Shown here piece by piece: positions 50,501-61,167 of a stretch of DNA of 64,000 nucleotides (positions are counted from its first letter, which is position 1; the number at the start of each line of letters is the position of its first letter). Both the position numbers and the translations under genes were made by a program. This stretch comes from Kudoa neothunni. Its lineage: Eukaryota > Cnidaria. The notes beneath the pieces are model-generated. The model saw only the letters and a program-made list of their open reading frames with translations. It was not told the origin of the DNA and ran no database searches. Where the stretch lies: contig OZ199840.1 in assembly GCA_964304625.1 (NCBI GenBank), positions 7,130,001-7,194,000 of the forward strand, in the 5' to 3' direction.

Positions 50501-52213
50501 GTAGTACTATTTTTAATGAAGGTTGCTATGGTTGTTGAACAGCCTGTGACAAACAAGAATCAGCAATTAATTAATGATCATATTCGTATAAAATTTCCTA
50601 GTAGTACTATTTTTAATTAAGGTTGCTATGGTTGTTGAACAGCCTGTGACAAACAAGAATATCCAATTAATTAATACAGCGAATTCAATAAAATATCCAT
50701 AGTAGTACTATTTTTAATGAAGGTTGCTATGGTTGTTGAACAGCCTGTGACAAACAAGAATCAGCAATTAATTAATGATCATATTCGTATAAAATTTCCT
50801 AGTAGTACTATTTTTAATTAAGGTTGCTATGGTTGTTGAACAGCCTGTGACAAACAAGAATATCCAATTAATTAATACAGCGAATTCAATAAAATATCCA
50901 TAGTAGTACTATTTTTAATTAAGGTTGCTATGGTTGTTGAACAACCGGTGTCTAACAAGAATCAGCAATTAATTAATGATCATATTCCTATTAAATTTCC
51001 TAGTAGTACTATTTTTAATTAAGGTTGCTATGGTTGTTGAACAGCCTGTGACAAACAAGAATATCCAATTAATTAATACAGCGAATTCAATAAAATATCC
51101 ATAGTAGTACTATTTTTAATGAAGGTTGCTATGGTTGTTGAACAGCCTGTGACAAACAAGAATCAGCAATTAATTAATGATCATATTCGTATAAAATTTC
51201 CTAGTAGTACTATTTTTAATTAAGGTTGCTATGGTTGTTGAACAGCCTGTGACAAACAAGAATATCCAATTAATTAATACAGCGAATTCAATAAAATATC
51301 CATAGTAGTACTATTTTTAATGAAGGTTGCTATGGTTGTTGAACAGCCTGTGACAAACAAGAATCAGCAATTAATTAATGATCATATTCGTATAAAATTT
51401 CCTAGTAGTACTATTTTTAATTAAGGTTGCTATGGTTGTTGAACAGCCTGTGACAAACAAGAATATCCAATTAATTAATACAGCGAATTCAATAAAATAT
51501 CCATAGTAGTACTATTTTTAATTAAGGTTGCTATGGTTGTTGAACAACCGGTGTCTAACAAGAATCAGCAATTAATTAATGATCATGTTCGTATAAAATT
51601 TCCTAGTAGTACTATTTTTAATTAAGGTTGCTATGGTTGTTGAACAACCGGTGTCTAACAAGAATATCCAATTAATTAATACAGCGAATTCAATAAAATA
51701 TCCATAGTAGTACTATTTTTAATTAAGGTTGCTATGGTTGTTGAACAACCGGTGTCTAACAAGAATCAGCAATTAATTAATGATCATGTTCGTATAAAAT
51801 TTCCTAGTAGTACTATTTTTAATTAAGGTTGCTATGGTTGTTGAACAACCGGTGTCTAACAAGAATCAGCAATTAATTAATACAGCGAATTCAATAAAAT
51901 ATCCATAGTAGTACTATTTTTAATTAAGGTTGCTATGGTTGTTGAACAGCCTGTGACAAACAAGAATATCCAATTAATTAATACAGCGAATTCAATAAAA
52001 TATCCATAGTAGTACTATTTTTAATTAAGGTTGCTATGGTTGTTGAACAGCCTGTGACAAACAAGAATATCCAATTAATTAATACAGCGAATTCAATAAA
52101 ATATCCATAGTAGTACTATTTTTAATTAAGGTTGCTATGGTTGTTGAACAGCCTGTGACAAACAAGAATATCCAATTAATTAATACAGCGAATTCAATTA
52201 AATATCCATAGTA
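29520..52213 (+). repeat. 98-101 bp satellite array, about 225 monomers (22.7 kb)
   Basis: A single head-to-tail array. Monomers begin GGTTGCTATGGTTGTTGAAC and have linked alternative blocks: block A is CAGCCTGTGACAAAC or CAACCGGTGTCTAAC; block B is ATATCC or ATCAGC; block C is TACAGCGAATTCAATAAAA or GATCAT(A/G)TTC(G/C)TAT(A/T)AAA; block D is TATCCATAG or TTTCCTAG; block E is TAATTAAGG, TAATGAAGG or rarely TGATGAAGG. Length is 101 bp with the long C and D forms and 98 with the short ones. Every monomer has stops, so the array is not coding. The left part (29,520-39,434) is almost free of private mutations; 39,635 to about 50,060 carries many single-base indels; about 50,060-52,213 is clean again. 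One monomer near 50,046 lacks about 14-15 bases. A centromeric, pericentromeric or heterochromatic role is possible but not shown. Confidence 0.97.
39435..39634. other. Assembly gap (200 N) inside the satellite array
   Basis: Exactly 200 unknown bases. Satellite monomers continue on both sides in the same orientation, so the true missing length is unknown and the round number is a placeholder. Confidence 0.99.
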
Positions 52214-54135
52214 CAGTAAGTAACCGATTTTCCGTAATCCCCTTGGGACCGATGAAAAATTACGGAAAACACGTCAGTGACGTATTTTCCGTAATTTTAT
52301 GCGTGCGCATAGAATCAAGACTATAAGTATTTTATGAAAATTTATATCATCCCGTACATACTCACGTATTTTTATTGATGAAATATGTTATTTTGTTTGG
52401 AGTTTTATTTTTATATATATTTTTCGCAATTTTGTTATTTAAATTAATTAGTTCCACTAGACAATCAATTCCTCTCTCTTTTGTGTATTTTTTTAACGTG
52501 TTTAAACATTTAAATATATCTTTTGATGATATATATTCCACCACATCCTCCTCTTCAGTTTCAGTATCACTACCATTTGAATTAGAAGATTCAACAATCG
52601 AAGGAGATGGTTCGTCAAAGTTTTTTGATGTAGGCATGATGGTTTCCTCTTGGATCATTTCAGAAATTTCAGCTGAGAACTCACTACTGCTCATATTGGT
52701 ACTTGATGATTGCTCTCACTCATCAGCCACAGGAAACCCAGATTTTTTTGAAGCAATTAAATATGGTATCATTTGAAACATTATTCCACAATTTTTCAAT
52801 TAAGAACATAGATTGAAGTAAATCTGGCGGGGATGGATTTATACCTCTGCGAGCTGCAACAATATGGCTTTCTATCAAATTATTTTTGTAGTTTGATTTA
52901 AATGAAAAAATTATGCCCTGGTCTAAAGTTTGCAAAACGCTAGTTGAATTCTTTGGAAGGAATATAAGTTAGATATTCGACAGTTGAATTTCCGGGTGGC
53001 AAGTTGCATTATCGAGAAAAAACAAAACTTTTTTGTTCTTCGTTTTAAACGAATTATTCAATTTAACAAGATATTTCTTAAATATCTCTCCCGTCATCCA
53101 AGCCCTTTTATTTGACTCATGTTTTACTGGAAATGTTTTAACATTCTTGAAACAACGGGGGTTTTTGTCGTGTCCTATAACAAGAGGTTCAATGCGATCT
53201 CCAGACATAGAAGCACAAAGCAAAACGGTGATTCTTTTTGTAGACTTTTTTTCTCGGTTGGAATTTGTCTCTAGTGACGAAACATAGCTTTTTCCTTAAA
53301 AATATTAATACATAGGCATTTAAAGTGATATACCTCTCTGTTGCTGGTAGAACAGCGCAGTTTCGTCTAGATTGTAGATTGAGTCAGCGTCATAACCTTT
53401 GACTAAGTTATTCAATTTAGAGTGTCAATTTTCTATAACACTTGATTCAGCATAAGCAGCATCACCACGGAAAGTAATATTTCTTAAATTAAATCGTGAT
53501 TTAAAACCACGAAACCAACCATGGGTCACCGCAACGTTTATGTTAAATTCTTGTGCCAATTGGTTCCTTTTATGTATGATATCGTGAGCAGATAATTCAA
53601 TTTTTTTTGATCTCAAGGAATTCACCCAGTCATACACTAAATTATCGATATCGTTGTTTGAACCTTGCTTAAGATTTTTTCTCTTAGACTTTGAAGAGGC
53701 TAAACCCATTTCATACGATAAAACTATATCTTCCTTCTTGCTCAAGATGCTATCAAGAGTAGAAATGGAGGGAAGCTTAAATTTACTAACAGTAGTAGTT
53801 TTGGCACCTCTGTTAGGTAAACTTTCGAAGAACTTAATAATTTCATATTTTTCTTTGATAGTTTTTCTATTTTTAAGTTTACCAGGCATTATAGAAGAAA
53901 AAAACACGCGATGGGAAATTCGCTTATAGTGGAAAAGTTACGGAAAATCGGTTAAGTGCAAAAAATAGGCAAAAAAACGGTTTTCCAATGTTCAATTTTT
54001 TTTATTTTTACAGATTATTCTTAAAAAATACAAATAAAATCCAATGTATGATTGAAAATATTTAAATAATATTTTAAATGAAGAAATTCCGAAGTTACCG
54101 AAAATCGGTTACTACGGAATACCGGTTACCTACTG
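52214..54135 (-). mobile_element. Tigger-1: near-complete pogo/Tigger element at the satellite edge
   Basis: Terminal inverted repeats CAGTAAGTAACCG (left) and CAGTAGGTAACCG (right end read on the minus strand) are flanked by TA on both sides (52,212-52,213 and 54,136-54,137), the Tc1/mariner-superfamily target. The subterminal TTTTCCG/CGGAAAA words are repeated inside both ends. A full Tigger transposase reading with few breaks lies on the minus strand. The last satellite monomer on the left is cut at CCATAGTA; the right flank is not satellite. Confidence 0.95.
52362..53889 (-). pseudogene. Tigger/pogo transposase (CENP-B-like HTH plus DDE)
   Basis: The start MPGKLKNRKTIKEKYEII (53,889) opens a pogo-type HTH (KLPSISTLDSILSKKEDIV), then a CENP-B/Tc5-type HTH (YDWVNSLRSKK ... 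VTHGWFRGFKSRFNLR). The DDE domain begins with SIYNLDETALFYQ (first Asp, about 53,360), continues LCASMSGDRIEPLVIG, then VLFFLDNATCHP (second Asp, about 53,000), and LPKNSTSVLQTLDQGII (third acidic region, about 52,920). An acidic C-terminus (SDTETEEEDVVEY, about 52,560) ends at 52,362. One intron-like GT...AG gap (about 53,290-53,330) separates the first DDE block from the next. An in-frame TAA after QLSNI (about 52,970) and a frame change near 52,720 are the visible breaks. The gene is otherwise complete at about 430-500 residues, close to family length. Confidence 0.88.
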
Positions 54136-54137
54136 TA

Positions 54138-55193
54138 TCTCCAAAATATATCATATTTGTGTAATTTACCTATTTAGATTTTAGACAAAACGATTAGAAT
54201 TAATGTCATTATAATGAAATGGTATAGATAGATTGGGCATGTAATTCAGTTTGATGTTGTAAAATATTAAATTGTTTTTTTTATGTCAACTTATCATTTG
54301 TAGTTATAAATAAAATAGTTTATTGATTATATCTTTATTATAATGGTTTTTTGCCAATAAATCAAAACACCATCTAAATTAAACCGCTAATTACAATCAT
54401 AATATAACAATTTTGAAAGTTATAAATTTATTTAAATACGAAAATTACATGAACTAATGTTATTTTGTTTCTTTTATACGATATCGATTTTATGTAAGTT
54501 TATATTTGCAAATTATTTTTTTTTCTCTTGTTTTAACTTAAAACCAACCTGTTCTATTTTTTCATTTATCTTTATAGTCGTATAATTTCAAATATAATTA
54601 TGCTACGATTAAATTGCGTAGGGCCACAGCGGTCCTCTTCAGGCATTCATTCGCGTAACTTTTTTTGCCAGGTATTCGAGGCTTGGCTTAAAGTCCTAAC
54701 TCAATTTTTATTTCTTTCCCCCATTTCACCAACAATCGAAAACAAAAATCTCACGCACCTGAAAAAGTTATGAACCATGACGTCACTACAAAATAATCCA
54801 GAAAAAACCTAATTAATTTAAAAATATTTTATTTATATTAATAATGGTCAAATAAATGTTTTTAAATGGTTTAAGAAATAAATAACTTATTATAATCTTA
54901 TGTGTACGTTAACTTTGTAAATTTCCTCAAATTACGAACTACATTTCACCCACTGTAGTAGAAAACCACTAGGATCGCTGACCGACCTCCATGAGAACAC
55001 ACGTAAGTTTTTTGAGCACGGTCCTTCGAGGGTTAATAAATATATTTTCAAAGGAAAATAAATCGAGTAACTTTTTACATGTGAATTTTTTTTTATTACA
55101 AGCTCAAAACCCTGACACAATTTGTTAGGTTGTGAAATTCGGGCAGGTTAGGCCTTCTTCATTTACGATGTAGGCACCGCAGCGTCATGTTAA
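54138..55193. other. AT-rich spacer; possible stray piggyBac end near 55,030
   Basis: No gene is recognised. CTTCGAGGGTTAATAAAT at about 55,021 contains TTAA preceded by a GAGGG end and could be the right end of an eroded piggyBac-like element, but no partner end was found. Confidence 0.4.
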
Positions 55194-56367
55194 CCCTCTA
55201 ATGGTTTTGGGGTAAATTTTACCCCAAAACGATTTTGTTAATGGTATATCTTTTTATAAAGTAAACCAATACCTAATAGATTCCAGTTATTCTTCTAACA
55301 AAATTTCGTCTTTGGTTTAATGAAAAAATCTTTTCCGAGAAGTTATTGTATAGTTTTTTATTTTATTTTGTAATGGTCTTTGGGGTCAAATTTACCCCAT
55401 GCTTTTTTTTGATCAAAAATATTCCAAAAATGTAAACCACTTCGAACTTAATTACAATAAAATTCCTAAGAGTAGTTTTTGTAGAAAGCAAGGACATGTT
55501 AGATAAATCAATTAAATCGCATGCGTGAATTATATGAAGATGTGTGATTCTAATGATTTCATTGATGAATTTTGTTTATGCGAGAATGAACATCATGTTG
55601 TTGACGAAAATGTCTTCTTATTAATGTTTCTTATTGAAAAATTGGTGGAAAAGATTGACCACGGAGACATTACGTTAAAAACTAGATACCACCATGCCTC
55701 CAATCATCACCAAATAGAACCCGTTGTGGCAGCGTTTTTGTATTCCGTGAAGAGTATATGTTGGTATCTTATATTCCCAATAAATCAGAATGGGTGATTT
55801 TCTTAAAGAAATCGCTGAACAATTATACAAAACATTGTTGACAACAAACTCCACAAACAAAACAATCAAAATAGGTTCTAGCATTGTTTATGCATCCCAA
55901 CAGGAACCTCTTATTAATGTATTAATGTAAAGCAAGCAACATATGGATACAATGAGAGGAAAAATGATAAAAAATTGTCTAAATGGTGCGAAAATTTTTA
56001 CAAGTTTTATTGCCCAATTCACGCATTTAACAACTGCATTAACTTCTCATAACTTTCAAGAATTCTTCTAATGTTTTGTTTTAATATTTAAACTGGCACA
56101 ACACGTTTAATTCCGCTGAATTAATGCAATTACTTTATTAATGAAACATCGATGTGTACCGACATAAGACAGACCATAAACGAAGCCGATTATCGCGGGG
56201 ATTACGTCCAAATTTAATATGCATTTGCCAGTGTTTCAACCATAGAAATTAAAAATTATTCTACAATATTGATTATTAGATTCTTTAGTGTTATAATTAA
56301 AAAAATGTGCGGTAAAATTTATCTCAAAGTCCATTACACCTTCATCGTTTTTGGAATCATTAAAGGG
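55194..56367. mobile_element. piggyBac-like element, decayed (piggyBac-3)
   Basis: The left end is TTAA followed by CCCTCTAATGGTTTTGGGGT; the right end is ...TCATTAAAGGG followed by TTAG, so terminal repeats match (CCCTCTAATGG against CCCTTTAATGA) and one TTAA has mutated. GGTAAAATTTACCCC / GGTAAAATTTATCTC words sit just inside each end. An internal frame at 55,525-55,797 (CDSNDFIDEFCLCENEHHVV...) is not recognisable as a transposase, so this may be a non-autonomous derivative or a very old copy. Confidence 0.6.
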
Positions 56368-56371
56368 TTAG

Positions 56372-56740
56372 GGCGACTTAAGTTTATGAGGTAGTGTGGG
56401 AGTTTAACCCACTAAAAATCCTCGTTTAGAGCAACCACCATCTCAAACCATACCCTGGACTAACCAGGAATTAGTCTGGGAAGTCGTCTGAATGCGGGCG
56501 TCGGCTCTACGAAAACTCCTTACTGGGTTTTATTTCGTTCCTTTATCCTGGGATTTACGAGCGACCGAGATCTACCCTTCCAGCTGCAGGCAAGACCACG
56601 ATAAATCGGAGATCCCTGCGATTACTACAGCCTTCCTACTCAATTTCGGATTAGGAGTATAGGAACGCCCGGACTAGGCATCTAACTTGTAACCTCAAGG
56701 TATGCGAGTCACACCTAACACCACTATGACATAAAGTCCA
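56372..56740 (-). repeat. tRNA-derived SINE
   Basis: Read on the minus strand from about 56,740, the head is TGTCATAGTGGTGTTAGG (box A-like), then GTGACTCGCATACCTTGAGG and GGTTACAAGTTAGATGCC (box B-like), in the order and spacing of tRNA-derived SINE heads (commonly ...TAGTGGTTAG ... GGACTCGCA ... GGTTxCAAGTTCGATTCC). About 300 bases of unrelated body follow, more G+C-rich than the surroundings. The 3' end falls near the right end of piggyBac-3, and its exact limit is unclear. Box B is damaged, so transcription competence is doubtful. Confidence 0.65.
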
Positions 56741-57104
56741 GGCTTCATCTTCAAAATTTAAGTTGTGTAGGTTTTCATATGAGAATAGATAAGGAATCTT
56801 TGTACGATTAAAGTTGAACAGGAATTTTCGACCCTCGTCCATGAGAGGAAGGAAGAAATGAACTTTAACCAAATATATATACTCGGTTGTGATGCAGAAT
56901 TTGTTTACTAATTTAGAGTTATTTATATTGGTTATTATTAAATATCAGGAATGATACAATCAATAATTCATAACATTAAACAAATATATTACTAAATCTA
57001 GTTGCCAAACTTTGCTTTAATATTGTGTTTAAGAAGTAACTGCAGTTGAGATGAGGTTGAAACATTTTAGATACGATGTTCGCATGCGCACGTCATTTTA
57101 AGAA

Positions 57105-59107
57105 ATGGATGCTGAGGTATTCTCATTGTCCAACACATTTTGGTTTTTAATTAATATTATGTAGTTATCTGAATTAAATGGATTGACTGTTGAACAAATT
57201 TACACTAGGTCCCGCATGCTGGACAATGAAATTAAAGTAATATTATAATTTATATTCTGTTTGTGCCATGTTCTCTTCTCATAGATATTACAGAGCGAAG
57301 TTAGTCGCACTAAATTTGAATTACAAGATATACAAAATAAAGCCAAGGTAACTTAGTTTTCTATCTTCACCAACAGCTATATGATTATGTAGGATCACGA
57401 AGATCGAATAAAGGTCAATAAAAACTTACCTTATTTGGTGTCGTCTGTTGTGGAGGTTATATTTGAAAGACTATTTTATTCTGTAATCTCAGCTGTCATT
57501 TAGATCATTAAAAGCCCATTAGAAGTAGTTGATTCGTATAGCTTAAAGTGATAAATATACTAGGAGGATGACCACAACGATCCAGATATTGTGGCAGATG
57601 GTTATCGAATCAGTTGCGTAATAAAAACCTCAACAAGACATGTACTTTTATTTTTTCTAGTGCGACTCATAATCAAATATATTTTAGTCCTACTTTTTAC
57701 CACGAGTTGGGCTGATCGATGGGCATTTGCTAAGACCAAATACACTTGTGGTATACTTCATTTGATATGGGGTTTGTTTTTCATCTTTAAATTGATAGGG
57801 AGTTCACAAAGATCATAATTAATTATGGAAATTTTACCTGAAGAGTACGTATTTTTCGAGTGATTTGTTTCATGGTATTTTTCAGATTCGATCAACGTGT
57901 AAAATGTATGGAAATTGATGAGAAACCAACCGAGGATTATGGGGATATTGGAGGACTTGATAAACAAATTACAGAAGTATCCAAATATTTTTTTCTGTCT
58001 AACAAACAATATTAGTTGTTAGAAGCAGTTGTACTTCCTATGACTCACAAAGAAAGATTTATAAATATTGGGATAAGAGCTCCGAAAGGTGTGCCTTTTG
58101 TATGGTCCGCCCGGTACAGGAAAAACTTTGCTCGCTAGAGCTTGTGCAGCACAAACCAATGTAATAGAGGTCTTAAAGCTTGGTTACAATTCGATTTAGG
58201 CAACCTTCTTAAAACTCGGTGCTCCTCAACTTGTTCAAGTAATCAGTTTCAAAATCTGCGCTCACTAATATCCTTGATTAGATGTTTATTGGTGATGGTG
58301 CGAAAATGGTTAGAGATGCCTTTGCATTGGCCAAGTCGAAAGCACCCACCATCAATATCATAGACGAATTGGATGCAATCGGAATGAAGGTTTCCCTTTT
58401 CTACACGCTCTGTTGTTGTCATTTCAATTAGCGATTCAACAGCGAAAGAGCGGGAGACAGAGAAGTACAAAGAACTATGTTGGAACTACTTAACCAATTG
58501 GATGGATTTTCCCCCAAATGATGACATCAAGGTTTTATTGGCATTGTTGTTACGGGTTTTAAGACCATATTCAAGGTTATTGCAGCTACTAATCGGGTTG
58601 ATACGTTGGATCCTGCACTGTTAAGAGCAGGTTATTGGCTGTTTTCGATGCATTTGCTTATCTAGTTTATGGTTTACAGGTCGACTGGATAATAAAATCG
58701 AATTTCCAAATCCTAATGAGGATGCACGAGCCAAAATTCTTCAAATTCATAGCCGGAAAATGAACATTGGGTGAGTCATTTTTAATTTGGTTGAGTATTG
58801 TATTTACGTTTTGTACTTAGGAAAAATGTTGTGTTTTCTGAACTTGCTCGTTCAACTGAGCATTTCAATGGTGCTATGCTGAAGAGTGTTTGCGTTGAAG
58901 CTGTAATTATAGATTTTTAGTCGTGGGTGTGTATTTATTGATCTTAGGGGAATGATTGCGTTACGTCGTCTTGTTGGTGTAATTGAGCATGAAGATTTTG
59001 TTGAAGGTAATCAAATGTTGGTTTAGTGTTAAATTCTATTTAACGTTATATAGCGGTTGATTGAAGTTCAATCCAAGAAAAAGGCAAATTTACTATACTA
59101 TGCTTAA
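57105..59107 (+). CDS. PSMC3: 26S proteasome regulatory ATPase Rpt5 (PSMC3), many short introns, with frame breaks
   Basis: Rpt5 is one of six AAA+ ATPases in the base of the 19S proteasome; it unfolds substrates and, through its C-terminal HbYX tail, opens the 20S gate. The ATG at 57,105 gives MDAE, then [18 protein letters not shown] (coiled coil), [48 protein letters not shown] (OB domain), [20 protein letters not shown], Walker A GPPGTGKT (about 58,115), [20 protein letters not shown], Walker [66 protein letters not shown], and [16 protein letters not shown]. The tail LYYA matches the human QYYA HbYX end. About thirteen short GT-AG introns (mostly ~40-50 bases) fit the protein. Four apparent single-base indels occur: near 57,818, 58,094, 58,514 and 59,054. 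They suggest either uncorrected assembly errors or a young pseudogene. Confidence 0.9.
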
Positions 59108-59359
59108 TCCTTAGTTGTTTTACATAATTCAGCTATTTGGCTTTAATATTTTTCCTTGTTGAATGTTCTGTGATGTTTTTATTTGCACTTTGATATTTTT
59201 TTCATCTTAATTGACCTTTTAAGAATTATAGTTTTAAAAGTTAAATTTTATATTGTCAGTATTTTGAACGCGTAACATGTGCACCCACCTATCATATTCG
59301 ACTCCAATGTGAAATCTTTTCGAACTTGTATAAATTTATAAGAAAAATAATTCGTTCAT
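59108..59359. other. PSMC3 3' flank
   Basis: AT-rich sequence between the PSMC3 stop and the TTAA of piggyBac-2. AT-rich poly(A)-signal-like words occur but none stands out. Confidence 0.4.
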
Positions 59360-59768
59360 TTAACCCTTTCGTGCCTAGTGATGTTCATATGGCATCATTT
59401 TGTTAATTAGCGATTTCTCCGTTAATACAAATTTCTGCAAGACAAATTTGTCACATTATTAGATGAAAATCAATGTTATCATTAAAAGGACTTTTATAAT
59501 GTTGGGTTTTATATTTTCATGTTATAAAATAGATAATAATATTTGCTGTTGGGATTAGCCAAACTGTCCCTTTCGAACGATAATTATAAGACTGAAGAAA
59601 CAATTATACTCATCTGATAAAAATTTATTGTATTAGTCTAATAAAATATTTTTAAAAACATAGATTAAAATTGTGGAAAGTTTTAACATTTAGACTCCAA
59701 ATGAAAAATAAACAATGATGCCATATGGCATCACTCGGCGGAGGTCGATCACACGTGGGAGAGTGGTG

Positions 59769-61167
59769 ATGGATGCTGATTTTACTATTAAAAAAACCAA
59801 TTCGGAAGGATGATGAAACTTTAATAATTTTGTCAATGATGACGACTTCTCTGAAAGCGAGAATGATACGGTAACTCCTGACGTTGATCCCAAGTGAATT
59901 CTAAATGAATCTTGTGATGGTGAAAACTCAGCTGCATCAGAATCTATTTTTACGGAGGTTGATGGTAATATTTTTGAACCATTTTATTATTTCAATTAAT
60001 TTTTTACCGACACCCCTTTTGAACTTATTTTGAATGAAACAAATACGCGTCAAAATTAAATTCGTCGTTTAAAACTACAATTGAAGAAATTCGGCTATTA
60101 ATTGGTATTCTTATTCGAATGTCTGTCGTGAAACTGTGACGATATAGGAATTATTGGTCAACAAAGATTAATAACAACACCATATCCGACAGAATGACGA
60201 GAGATAGATTCGAGTCCTTATTCAGGATTCAGGTATTTACATTTCTGCAACAATAACAATATTGTTTTAAATCCTAATAACGATGGTTACAACAGGTTTT
60301 TAAGACAAGATCTGCCCTTGACATAATACGGCAGACTTGCTTACTTATCGAGTCTGAATACCATCAATCCGTCGATGAGCAAATTATTCCCTTTAAGGAG
60401 AAATCGGGCTTAAAACGTTATTTACCATTTAAATATACTAAAAATGAGGATTTAAAATTTTTATGAGGAATGGTGCCGGTGGAATTACCCATGATTTTTA
60501 CTTTGGGTCTGGAACTACTTTAAATGTTAAAATATCTACGGGGAATAAGTCGTCGGACATAATGTTGAAGCTGTGTGAAACATTGAATAGTTCTAAATAT
60601 CATATATACTATGATAAATACTTTTCAAGTTTTAACTTGCATGATAAACTTTTGGAGCTTGGTTACTTTTCTACCAGCACCATGAGAAAAACCCGCACGA
60701 CAAAGTGTCCTTTTAAAGCAGAAAAAGAATTTAAAAATCAACCTAGAGGAAGTTTTGAATATGGAATCTATTGTTTAAATAATTCAAAAATAAATGTACG
60801 CTGGTTAAATGGATCTATTGTTAATATATCATCCACTTTTTATTCTACTTTTCCAGTGTCTTCTGTACAAAGATACGACAAAAAACCGAAAAAAGTTCTA
60901 AATATCAGTTATCCTCTAATCGTAAAAATGTATAACAAGTATATGGGTGGGATCGATTTGTTCAACATGTCGATAGCATTGTATCGATTAGATCATAAGT
61001 CAAAAAAGTGGTACACCAGAATATTTTGTTGGTGCCTAAATCTCTGTTTACTGAATGGATGGCTCATTTATCGCAGGCAATGTAAACTAATGGATATAGA
61101 TAGTAAAAATATTATAGATCTTCAAAACTTTACATTGGAGGTAAGTGAACACCTAATGTTTTACTGA
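59769..61167 (+). pseudogene. piggyBac-2 transposase
   Basis: An acidic N-terminus (NDDDFSESENDTVTPD, about 59,825-59,880) is followed by IEEIRLLIGILIRMSVVK (about 60,080) and ISDRMTRDRFESLFRIQ (about 60,187), both typical of the family. The first catalytic Asp is in SVDEQIIPFKEKSGLKRYLP (about 60,370-60,430), the second in YHIYYDKYFSSFNLHDKL (about 60,600) and the third in NKYMGGIDLFNMSIALY (about 60,935-60,985). The 60,463-61,167 frame is open for 234 codons and contains the last two. Upstream the reading is broken by several stops and frame changes, with a break also near 60,463. No clear C-terminal cysteine-rich domain is seen in the ending EVSEHLMFY, unlike piggyBac-1. Confidence 0.88.

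Noticed and set aside
29520-52213. Repeated open frames (MVVEQPVTNKN...) in the satellite
   Set aside because: Each monomer changes frame (98-101 bp) and contains stops; the longer frames occur only where indel errors or particular block combinations remove a stop.
29520-52213. CRISPR-like array (regular repeats with alternating variable blocks)
   Set aside because: There are no unique spacers; the variable blocks are a handful of recurring alternatives, and the setting is eukaryotic with introns and animal transposons.
29520-52213. A canonical CENP-B box in the monomer
   Set aside because: TTCGTATAAAA matches only the first half of the consensus; the required CGGG part is missing.
53654-53929. 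Plus-strand ORF in Tigger-1
   Set aside because: It is the antisense shadow of the transposase N-terminus.
55000-55035. A further piggyBac ending GAGGG-TTAA near 55,030
   Set aside because: No partner terminus or transposase to the left; a bare TTAA next to GAGGG is too common.
56372-56740. A functional tRNA gene
   Set aside because: Box B is degenerate (GGTTACAAGTTAG), the acceptor stem does not pair convincingly and a long body follows, so a SINE fits better.
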